From contig JAGOSC010000043.1 in NCBI GenBank assembly GCA_018062515.1, positions 1 through 22,434 of the forward strand: a stretch of 22,434 nt of DNA, in the 5' to 3' direction. Below, piece after piece: positions 14,633 to 21,743 of the stretch. This DNA is from Candidatus Omnitrophota bacterium. Lineage in GTDB: Bacteria; Omnitrophota; Gorgyraeia; Zapsychrales; Zapsychraceae. The notes beneath the pieces were generated by a model. The model was given only the letters and a program-made list of their open reading frames with translations. It was not told the origin of the DNA and did not search any database. Position numbers and translations under genes: made by a program. Position 1 is the first letter of the stretch. Each line of letters opens with the position of its first letter.

Positions 14633-15921
14633 TGATCTTTCGTGTTATAGCGACAAATCAATTAAGAGGCAAAGTTTTCCTTCCTGCCTCCAAATCATAT
14701 TCTATTCGAGCATTTATAGCCTCCGCCTTGGGCGGAGAATCCGAAATTATCCGCCCGTCGGATTGTGACGATGCTGTCGTGGCTTCCCAGGCCGCTAAAG
14801 CATTAGGCGCAACAATAAAACGTTCAAAAGATAATCACTGGCTCATTCAAGCCGATCTTGCCAAAAAAATTCCCGAAAATATTAATGTAAAAGAATCAGG
14901 GACATCCTTGCGATTAATCTTGCCTCTGTTATGTTTACGGGAACAACTCATCAAAGTCGACGGAGAGGGGACATTAATTGGCCGGCCGAATTTATTTTTA
15001 TTGAAAACACTCCGGGACATGGGCATAAATATTCGCGGAACCGGAGAAAATGAAAGTATTCCCATCACGATTCAGGGTGGTCATATGCAAGGCGGTAAGA
15101 TATCCATCGACGGATCGGTGAGTTCACAATTTATTTCAGCTTTGTTAATGACATTACCTCTTTTGAAAGAAGATTCACAGTTGAAACTGGTCGGTAAGAT
15201 TGTGAGTCAGGATTATATCGCGATGACTTTAATCATTTTGAAGCAATGTGGGATTAGAATCGTTAAAAAGGATGATCGAACTTACTTTATAAAAGGAAAT
15301 CAGATTTATAAAGGATTAAGCAAGTTTATTGTTCCTTCAGATGATGGTTTGGCTGCTTTTTTACTGGCTTCCGCTGCTTTGGTAAAATCTGATCTGACAT
15401 TTCATGGTGAGTTCAATTCCAACTTTATTCAAGCCGACGGTCAAATTTATGATTTATTGACACTTATGGACGTAAAATATAGAAAAACAAGCAAAGGTAT
15501 TACGATAAAAGGCCCATTCCGACTAAAAGGAGGACGATTTTCGTTAAAAAATTGTCCTGATCTTGTGCCGATTATGGCGGTTTTAGCCTTATTTGCCGAA
15601 GGAACGACGTATTTATGTGATATTGCCCACGCGCGCGTGAAAGAGTCTGACCGGATCAGTGATTTACGTCATGAATTACTTAAGATCGGCGCCATGGTCA
15701 AAGAAACGAAAGACCAATTGGTGATTACACCCAAATCCAGCTACAAAAATGATTGCGTCTTAGACCCCCATCATGATCATCGTCTAGCGATGGCCTTCTG
15801 TGTTTTAGGCTTAAAAGTCGGTGTGCGCGTGAAAGATATTGAATGCACCCACAAATCCTATCCTGCTTTTATTAAAGATTTTAAGTCTATCGGCGCAAAA
15901 GTCTTATTAAATAAAAAATGA
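14632..15921 (+). CDS. aroA: 3-phosphoshikimate 1-carboxyvinyltransferase (EPSP synthase)
   Basis: This 429-aa cytoplasmic shikimate-pathway enzyme joins shikimate-3-phosphate and PEP to EPSP. Signatures are 'LPASKSYSIRA' (Lys-21, Ser-22, Arg-26, the substrate-binding start), 'GTSLRLILPLL', 'GRPNLFLLKTLRDMG', 'GSVSSQFISALLMTLPLL', 'PSDDGLAAFLLASAALV', 'CPDLVPIMAVLALFAEGTT' (Asp-310) and 'RVKESDRI' (Glu-338), with 'DPHHDHRLAMAF' and 'HKSYPAF' at the C-terminus. The 'SGTSLR' box replaces the more usual 'NAGTxxR', and the protein differs from the Escherichia-type sequence in several loops, so it belongs to a divergent branch with catalytic residues kept. It overlaps the coiled-coil gene by one base (TAATG), implying translational coupling. 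Confidence 0.93.
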   Translation: MIFRVIATNQLRGKVFLPASKSYSIRAFIASALGGESEIIRPSDCDDAVVASQAAKALGATIKRSKDNHWLIQADLAKKIPENINVKESGTSLRLILPLLCLREQLIKVDGEGTLIGRPNLFLLKTLRDMGINIRGTGENESIPITIQGGHMQGGKISIDGSVSSQFISALLMTLPLLKEDSQLKLVGKIVSQDYIAMTLIILKQCGIRIVKKDDRTYFIKGNQIYKGLSKFIVPSDDGLAAFLLASAALVKSDLTFHGEFNSNFIQADGQIYDLLTLMDVKYRKTSKGITIKGPFRLKGGRFSLKNCPDLVPIMAVLALFAEGTTYLCDIAHARVKESDRISDLRHELLKIGAMVKETKDQLVITPKSSYKNDCVLDPHHDHRLAMAFCVLGLKVGVRVKDIECTHKSYPAFIKDFKSIGAKVLLNKK

Positions 15922-15943
15922 CAGTTCGCCTGGCAAAAATAAT

Positions 15944-15972
15944 TTGACTTATAATTTTTTTTCATATATCAT
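15944..15972 (+). promoter_or_regulatory. Promoter of the mre-mrdA-rodA operon
   Basis: TTGACT (15944-15949) and TATCAT (15967-15972) are spaced by 17 bp, just downstream of the aroA stop. Initiation near 15979 gives a leader of about 55 nt ending with GAAGGAAA before the mreB ATG. Confidence 0.75.
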
Positions 15973-16033
15973 GGTGCAAGTTATTACCTCCTATTAATTA
16001 ATTCTAGCCAGACTTAACCTGAAGGAAATCTTA

Positions 16034-17107
16034 ATGTTACATAAAATTTATAAGATCATTCGTAAAGGTTTCAATTATGTTCTCGGTTTATTTTCTAATG
16101 ACATCGGGATAGACTTAGGAACAGCCTCTACGCTCGTTTTTGTCAAAGGTCAAGGTGTGGTGTTATGTGAGCCTTCTGTCGTCGCTATTGAAAAAGACAC
16201 AAATCGTCCCATTGCTGTAGGAGAAGAAGCAAAGAAAATGCTTGGCCGTACTCCCGGAAATATTATTGCTATTCGACCCATGAAAGACGGGGTTATTTCT
16301 GATTTTGAGATTACCGAAGCGATGCTTAAATATTTTATACGAAAAGTTCATGGACGCAGAAAACTTTTAAGCCCGCGCATGGTTATTGCGATTCCGTCGG
16401 GGATTACCGCGGTTGAGAAACGAGCGGTTCGCGATTCAGCCGAACGAGCCGGAGCACGATCAGTGGAATTAATAGAAGAACCTAAAGCTGCGGCGATCGG
16501 CGTTGGCCTTCCCGTCGAGGAAGCAGCAGGAAATATGATTATTGATATCGGTGGTGGAACAACGGAATTCGCGGTTATTTCATTAGGCGGATTAGTTTAC
16601 GCAAAAAGTATCCGCATTGCCGGTGATGAGATGGACATGGCCATTGTCGAGTATCTTCGAAAAACATATAATTTAATGATCGGCGAACGCACGTCGGAAG
16701 AAATAAAGATTCGTATCGGCTCAGCGTATCCTTTAGAGGAAGAATTAAATATGGATGTGCGCGGCCGCGATTTGATTTCCGGATTGCCGAAAACAGTTTC
16801 CATTACATCCGTCGAAGTACGTGAAGCCTTGATGGACACGGTTCAAGCCATTGTTGACGCATCGAAAACAACTTTAGAACAAACTCCTCCTGAATTAGCG
16901 GCCGATTTGATTGATCGAGGTATCGTTATGGCCGGAGGAGGATCATTACTTCGCGGAATTGATAAGCGTATTGCCGAAGAAACCGGTTTGCCTGTTCATA
17001 TTGCCGATGATCCGCTGACAGCGGTTGTACTTGGAACAGGGGCTATGTTGAGTATGCCATCGAAATTCAGACGAAGAATGTTCATTCCATCCAAACTTGA
17101 TTTTTAA
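16034..17107 (+). CDS. mreB: Rod-shape actin homolog MreB
   Basis: This 357-aa protein forms membrane-bound antiparallel double filaments that orient elongation-specific wall synthesis. Residues 1-22 form an extended amphipathic start suited to membrane attachment. The actin-fold motifs are 'DIGIDLGTASTLVFV' phosphate 1 (about 23-37), 'IAIPSGITAVEKRAVRDSAERAG' (connect 1), 'LIEEPKAAAIGVGLPV', 'MIIDIGGGTTEFAVIS' phosphate 2 (about 169-184) and 'GIVMAGGGSLLRGID' adenosine (about 295-309). The C-terminus has basic residues ('FRRRMFIPSKLDF'). It is the first gene of the mreB-mreC-mreD-mrdA-rodA order. It has a promoter, a good Shine-Dalgarno and a 39-bp gap before mreC. Confidence 0.97.
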   Translation: MLHKIYKIIRKGFNYVLGLFSNDIGIDLGTASTLVFVKGQGVVLCEPSVVAIEKDTNRPIAVGEEAKKMLGRTPGNIIAIRPMKDGVISDFEITEAMLKYFIRKVHGRRKLLSPRMVIAIPSGITAVEKRAVRDSAERAGARSVELIEEPKAAAIGVGLPVEEAAGNMIIDIGGGTTEFAVISLGGLVYAKSIRIAGDEMDMAIVEYLRKTYNLMIGERTSEEIKIRIGSAYPLEEELNMDVRGRDLISGLPKTVSITSVEVREALMDTVQAIVDASKTTLEQTPPELAADLIDRGIVMAGGGSLLRGIDKRIAEETGLPVHIADDPLTAVVLGTGAMLSMPSKFRRRMFIPSKLDF

Positions 17108-17146
17108 TCGAAATTTTCCTTTAATCTAACGGATTAAGATATAGAT

Positions 17147-17929
17147 GTGTTTAGTAATAATCGAAAAAATTTTATCTACGTAGTCATATTCCTTATCCCT
17201 TTCTTTTTATTCCTCTCTCGAACAAAGTTTTTTGTTTCATTCAAATTTAAGACCATCGATGTATTTGATTGGCCGGTGCGTCTGGTCTCTTTTCCCGTTA
17301 ACGAGTTAAAGAAAATGTTGTTTTATCATCGGACCTTCGACGAATATAAAAAGAAAATACAGGAAGTTGACACGTTGAAAGCCAGATTGATCGGCGTTGA
17401 AGAAATTATTAAAGAAAACAATCGCTTAGAAACGTTATTGGAATTTAAGCGCAAGTTAGTTTACTCGTCGATTACGGCGAATGTCATCGGGCGTGATCCG
17501 TCCAAATGGAATTCTTCCATGATCATCAATAAAGGTTCCCGTGACGGAATAGCCGTCGGACAAGCGGTCGTCAACGGGTCCGGAGTGGTGGGGAAAATTG
17601 CGGAGGTCAGTGATAACAAATCGAAGATTATTACTCTCATTGATCCGCAATTCAGTGCCGCCATTATGGTACAGCGTTCGAGAGAAAGCGGCGTTGTCTC
17701 TGGAACATTAAAGGGCATTTGCCGCCTGAAATTTATGAATGAGAATGTGGATATACAAGTAGGAGATCAAGTCATTACGTCAAAATTAAGTTCCGCTTTT
17801 CCGGATAGTTTAATTATTGGCGAAGTTGTCCAGGTGGATGTCGATGCTGTTAACAGTTCGAATGTATTTCTCGTTAAGCCGGTCGTATCTTTTTCGCAAT
17901 TAGAAGAAGTTCTTATTATCTTGAAATGA
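17147..17929 (+). CDS. mreC: Rod-shape-determining protein MreC
   Basis: This 260-aa elongasome scaffold activates PBP2 in the periplasm. GTG at 17147 is chosen because an in-frame TAA at 17135 leaves no other ATG, GTG or TTG upstream; an overlapping ATG at 17145 is out of frame. One membrane helix lies at about 9-25 ('FIYVVIFLIPFFLFLS'). It is followed by a dimerising coiled coil (about 60-100) and the two-barrel MreC domain, with 'VIGRDPSKWNSSMIINKGSRDGI' (about 114-136), 'VVNGSGVVGKIAEVS', 'VQRSRESGVVSGT' and 'LIIGEVVQV'. It overlaps mreD by 4 nt (ATGA). Confidence 0.93.
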   Translation: MFSNNRKNFIYVVIFLIPFFLFLSRTKFFVSFKFKTIDVFDWPVRLVSFPVNELKKMLFYHRTFDEYKKKIQEVDTLKARLIGVEEIIKENNRLETLLEFKRKLVYSSITANVIGRDPSKWNSSMIINKGSRDGIAVGQAVVNGSGVVGKIAEVSDNKSKIITLIDPQFSAAIMVQRSRESGVVSGTLKGICRLKFMNENVDIQVGDQVITSKLSSAFPDSLIIGEVVQVDVDAVNSSNVFLVKPVVSFSQLEEVLIILK

Positions 17930-18408
17930 AAAGAACCATTGCCGTTATTTTCGTAACTTTTTTATTTTTTTATACCGAATATTTATTAGGTGGAATATTT
18001 GGTAAAAAATACGTTCCAAATTTAATACTTTTGTTTATTATTTTTGTTGACCTGACATTAGGTATCCGATACGGCTTGTTTGTAGCCGCTTTGGGCGGGA
18101 TCATTAAGGACAGCTTCGGCATACACGTTTTGGGTTTTTATTTTTTTTCTTTCACATTCAGCGCTTACATCACCACCATACTAGAGCGATTTATTTTTCA
18201 AAAAGGGTCGCGGGCATTATTGTTATTTTTAGTCTTTCTCGTTTGTATCATTAACACTTTAACTCAATGCATTTTGTCGACGAGTTTCGATCAATTTTCC
18301 CAGTTTCTTACGGAGATCATGATTCCTGAAACCGTATCCACACTCATCGTAACCCCTTTTTTATTTAAGCAGTTAAGAAAATGCGTCTTAAAATACTTCG
18401 TATTATAA
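17926..18408 (+). CDS. mreD: Rod-shape-determining protein MreD
   Basis: This 160-aa integral membrane protein has about five hydrophobic helices and very few soluble residues, matching MreD size and topology. Near residues 40-70 it has 'FVDLTLGIRYGLFVAALGGIIKDSF', close to the family pattern of a 'D-x-x-x-G' and 'G-x-x-x-D' pair around the third helix. Sequence conservation in MreD is low, so position between mreC and mrdA is the main support. It starts within the mreC stop (ATGA). It ends 28 nt into the PBP2 gene, the longest overlap in this operon, which suggests coupled translation. Confidence 0.88.
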   Translation: MKRTIAVIFVTFLFFYTEYLLGGIFGKKYVPNLILLFIIFVDLTLGIRYGLFVAALGGIIKDSFGIHVLGFYFFSFTFSAYITTILERFIFQKGSRALLLFLVFLVCIINTLTQCILSTSFDQFSQFLTEIMIPETVSTLIVTPFLFKQLRKCVLKYFVL

Positions 18409-20096
18409 TCATCATTGGATTTATCCTCGTCGCCACACAGCTCATTTATGTCCAGGCCGTCAAAGGACGATACTATTTTGACTTGAGCACGAATAATCGT
18501 ATTCGTGTTGTCCCTTTGGAAGGCTGGCGTGGACGAATTTTTGACCGCAATGGAAATACTCTCGCCGAGAATCGTCTTTCCTATAATGTCATGATCACCC
18601 CTCAAACCAAGGATAATTCTGAACAGCTGTTTGAATTCTTAGGTAAAACGCTGAATATAAAAAAAGAAAAATTAATCAAGAAATATCAGTCAAAGAAACA
18701 TTCATCATTCGCGCCTGTCCTCGTCGCTGAAGATATTACCCGTGAACAGGCTATTGTTTTAGAGGAAAACAGATTTAGATTTTCGAGTTTGTTGATTGAA
18801 GAAAGCTTTGAGCGATCTTATCCCTTAAACGAGAACAGCGCGCACATCATCGGTTACGTCGGCAAGGTGAATGACGCATTGTTAAAACGTTATAAGGAAT
18901 ACGGATATTCGCCGCTAAGCTCCGTGGGAATAACCGGTGTTGAGGAATTTTACGATTTAAACCTTCGAGGAGAAGAGGGCGGATATCAAATAGAAGTTAA
19001 CAGTCGAGGGCAACAGGTTAGAATATTGAGCATAAGAGAACCAACCCGTGGAAATGATATTACTTTAACGATTGACAGCCGTATTCAAGAGATGGCTCAC
19101 CTCGATATGCAAGGAAGACCCGGGGCGATTATCATCATGGATTATGATAATGGAGAAATTCTCGGTATGACGAGTTCACCCACCTTTAATCCGAATATCT
19201 TTGTTGATTCCAAACTCAATGATCAAGTGACTGCAGTGATTCAAAATCCACAATCACCATTATTAAACCGGGCGATTAACGGAAGATTTCCTCCGGGATC
19301 GGTGTTTAAACTTTTAGTTTCTATCGGCGCCTTAGACTCTCAAAAGATAAATAGGCATACAACATTTTTTTGTCCGGGTTATCACGAGTTGGGTGGAAAA
19401 AGATTCGGTTGCACGGCGGCGCACAATCATCAGAATGTTATTGAAGCCATTGCGCATTCCTGCAACGTTTTTTATTATCATTTGGGTTTGATTTTGGGAG
19501 CTGATTCCATATCACACTACGCGGAGATGTTTGGTTTAGGAGAGTTAACTCATGTCGATCTTCCACATGAATCGCAGGGAAATATGCCGAATAGCCGTCA
19601 AGGTATTTTGCTAAGAAAACGCGCGTGGTTTGCCGGAGATACTTTGAATTTGTCTATTGGCCAAGGGGATGTTTTAACAACACCGCTGCAGCTGGTGAGG
19701 ATGGTGTCTTTGATCGCGCGCGATGGAACGGATGTTGTCCCGCATTTGATTAAGGAGATCGCAGGTGTTCCCGTCGACAAATACCGCCCTGAGCAAAAAG
19801 TAAAAATCGGTCAGAATATTTTTGACATTGTCAAAGAGGGAATGCGCGCGGTCGTCACCGACGAGGCGGGAACAGCTCATGAATTATACGACGATCGTTT
19901 ATATATCGCTGGAAAAACAGGAACAGCGCAGTCCTCTCGAAATAAAGAACACCATGCATGGTTTGCTGGCTATGCTAAAGGAAAAAATAAGAATATAGCC
20001 TTTTGTGTTTTTCTTGAGCATGGAGGAACATCGCATAATGCGGTCGCGATTACCAAGGAACTTTTATTTAGAATAAGTGATGAAGGGCTTATTTGA
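18381..20096 (+). CDS. mrdA: Penicillin-binding protein 2 (elongation transpeptidase)
   Basis: This 571-aa monofunctional class B PBP crosslinks lateral-wall peptidoglycan with RodA. A membrane anchor at about 5-25 is followed by the dimerisation domain with 'RGRIFDRNGNTLAEN' (about 49-63) and 'GVEEFYDLNLRGEEG' (about 195-210). In the transpeptidase domain the active-site Ser-307 and Lys-310 are in 'PPGSVFK', 'SCN' is at 360-362 and 'KTGT' begins at Lys-512. 'GAIIIMDYDNGEILGMTSSPTFNPN' is the strand before the active site. All three catalytic motifs are intact. The C-terminus ends shortly after the KTG-domain helix, without the basic tail of Escherichia PBP2. The start at 18381 lies inside mreD and is needed to keep the anchor. 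It would be the beta-lactam target of the elongasome. Confidence 0.95.
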   Translation: MRLKILRIIIIIGFILVATQLIYVQAVKGRYYFDLSTNNRIRVVPLEGWRGRIFDRNGNTLAENRLSYNVMITPQTKDNSEQLFEFLGKTLNIKKEKLIKKYQSKKHSSFAPVLVAEDITREQAIVLEENRFRFSSLLIEESFERSYPLNENSAHIIGYVGKVNDALLKRYKEYGYSPLSSVGITGVEEFYDLNLRGEEGGYQIEVNSRGQQVRILSIREPTRGNDITLTIDSRIQEMAHLDMQGRPGAIIIMDYDNGEILGMTSSPTFNPNIFVDSKLNDQVTAVIQNPQSPLLNRAINGRFPPGSVFKLLVSIGALDSQKINRHTTFFCPGYHELGGKRFGCTAAHNHQNVIEAIAHSCNVFYYHLGLILGADSISHYAEMFGLGELTHVDLPHESQGNMPNSRQGILLRKRAWFAGDTLNLSIGQGDVLTTPLQLVRMVSLIARDGTDVVPHLIKEIAGVPVDKYRPEQKVKIGQNIFDIVKEGMRAVVTDEAGTAHELYDDRLYIAGKTGTAQSSRNKEHHAWFAGYAKGKNKNIAFCVFLEHGGTSHNAVAITKELLFRISDEGLI

Positions 20097-21202
20097 TGCA
20101 AAGAGAACTTGATAAGAAAATATGGTTTTGTACGTTAATGATCATGGGAATCGGACTTGTTGTTTTGTTTAGTGCTACGTATGATAACGTGAGAGTCACG
20201 CAAAAAATATTTTATGATCAGGTATATTGCGCCCTATTGGGAATCATCCTTATGTATATTTTCGGGAAAGTGGATTACCGTCGATTTTATGATGTGGCTT
20301 ACGTGATTTATTTTCTTAACGTTTTACTTTTATTATGGGTTATGTTTAGCGGGCGGCATGCCTTGGGAGCTCGTCGCTGGCTGCAGGTCGGCGGAATTAG
20401 TTTTCAACCTTCCGAAGTGGCCAAGTTAGCGCTCATCCTCGTTTTAGGAAGATATTTTAGTAATTTGAAACCAATGCTTTCATTTGGACTTTTCTCAAAG
20501 TTATCGGCTGTCATTAGACAGCTGGTCATACCGTTATGTATTACCGGTGTTCTGATGATGTTTATTTTAAAACAACCGGATTTGGGAACAGCGCTTATGT
20601 TCCTGGGAATCTTTACGGCTATGGTTTTTGTTAGCGGCCTCGACTATAAAGTCTTTTTTAGTTTCATTGTTTTATGTATTATATTTGCGCCGTTTGGATG
20701 GCATTTTATTAAACAGTATCAGAAAGACCGTATTCTTGTTTTTCTAAATCCGAATATCGATCCTCTGGGGGCAGGGTATACGATCATCCAATCTAAAATA
20801 GCCATTGGTTCAGGCCAAATTTTTGGGAAAGGGTGGCTGGCAGGTACGCAGAATCAGCTGAATTTCTTACCCGAAAGACATACGGATTTTATTTTTTCGG
20901 TCGTCGGAGAAGAATGGGGGTTATTGGGGACATTGTCGATATTATGTTTATATTTTATTCTGATTATGGTAAGCCTTCAAATCGCATGTCAGGTCAAAGA
21001 CCGTTTTGGCACACTTGTATCAGTAGGCATTGTTTCGATATTGACTTTGCAAGTTGTTATCAATATGGGTATGGTAATGGGATTATTTCCGATTGTCGGG
21101 ATACCACTGCCGTTTTTAAGCTATGGTCGAACATCGTTTCTTAATTTTGCCATAATGATGGGCTTTTTATTAAATTTGAGCAAAAAACGGACGATGTTCT
21201 GA
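20096..21202 (+). CDS. rodA: Peptidoglycan glycosyltransferase RodA (SEDS family)
   Basis: This 368-aa polytopic membrane enzyme polymerises lipid II into glycan strands with PBP2. I choose ATG at 20096, in the TGATG overlap with the mrdA stop, over the TTG at 20093; GAAGGG a few bases upstream is a plausible Shine-Dalgarno. About ten hydrophobic helices are present. SEDS signatures are 'GARRWLQVGGISFQPSEVAKLALIL' (about 97-121), 'KQPDLGTALMFLGI' (about 160-173), 'KGWLAGTQNQLNFLPERHTDFIFSVVGEEWGLLG' with the catalytic Asp-264, and 'GIPLPFLSYGRTSFL' near the end. It is the last gene of the operon. Confidence 0.95.
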   Translation: MQRELDKKIWFCTLMIMGIGLVVLFSATYDNVRVTQKIFYDQVYCALLGIILMYIFGKVDYRRFYDVAYVIYFLNVLLLLWVMFSGRHALGARRWLQVGGISFQPSEVAKLALILVLGRYFSNLKPMLSFGLFSKLSAVIRQLVIPLCITGVLMMFILKQPDLGTALMFLGIFTAMVFVSGLDYKVFFSFIVLCIIFAPFGWHFIKQYQKDRILVFLNPNIDPLGAGYTIIQSKIAIGSGQIFGKGWLAGTQNQLNFLPERHTDFIFSVVGEEWGLLGTLSILCLYFILIMVSLQIACQVKDRFGTLVSVGIVSILTLQVVINMGMVMGLFPIVGIPLPFLSYGRTSFLNFAIMMGFLLNLSKKRTMF

Positions 21203-21293
21203 GGGGAAATAATAGTTTAATATATTGTATACTTAATATAACTATAGTAAAATTTCAGCTGTAATTGACTTTATTTAGACAACGGAAATAAAA

Positions 21294-21743
21294 ATGAAAC
21301 AGTTCAAACGTGCATCTAAGAAGCAACTTGGTGAGTTATTAATTGAAAAAGGAATTATCAGCCACGAACAATTAAACCTAGCCATCAAGGAACAGAAAGA
21401 AAAGGGTGGTTTACTGGGCGAGCTCCTTGTAGAACTCAATTTTGCGACGGAAAGAGATATTGCCCAGGCTTTAACATCTCAATACGGCTTTCCATATCTT
21501 CCTTTAGCGAATTATGAAATTGATGAAGATGTGATTAAATCTGTTCCTGAAAATATTTGTCGTCAATTTTGTCTCATTCCCATTGATAAGATAGGTAAAA
21601 GCTTGACCTTAGCCATGTCCAATCCGTTAAATACTCAAGCAGCCGAAGATGTTGAACTCATAACGGGCTGCACTATTCAGACCTTTGTCAGCACGACAAC
21701 CGAAGTCAAAGAGTCTATTGATAAATATTATAAATCCGCATAA
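21294..21743 (+). CDS. Stand-alone MshEN/GspE N-terminal domain protein
   Basis: This 149-aa protein consists only of the N-terminal domain found in PilB, GspE and MshE ATPases, without an ATPase. Two helical motifs ('QLGELLIEKGIISHEQLNLAI..Q', 11-34, and 'LLGELLVELNFATERDIAQAL..Q', about 40-63) are followed by the alpha/beta part with 'VPENICRQFCLIPIDKIGKSLTLAMSNPLN' and 'ITGCTIQTFVSTTTEVKESIDKYY'. In MshE such repeats bind cyclic-di-GMP; here Gly-13, Gly-20 and Gln-34 of the first motif are kept, with Gln-11 in place of Arg. The stop overlaps the start of the PilB-like gene (TAATG), so a paired function with the motor is likely. No strong promoter is evident in the 91-bp gap after rodA. Confidence 0.82.
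   Translation: MKQFKRASKKQLGELLIEKGIISHEQLNLAIKEQKEKGGLLGELLVELNFATERDIAQALTSQYGFPYLPLANYEIDEDVIKSVPENICRQFCLIPIDKIGKSLTLAMSNPLNTQAAEDVELITGCTIQTFVSTTTEVKESIDKYYKSA

Noticed and set aside
21212..21245. AT-only partial dyad (ATAGTT ... AACTAT) after rodA as a terminator
   Set aside because: The stem is short, has almost no GC pairs and lacks a T-run.
21203..21293. Possible promoters before the MshEN gene (TATACT at 21228-21233; TTGACT at 21265-21270)
   Set aside because: TATACT has no acceptable -35 at 16-18 bp, and TTGACT has no -10 before the ATG, so neither forms a credible pair. Read-through from rodA is possible.
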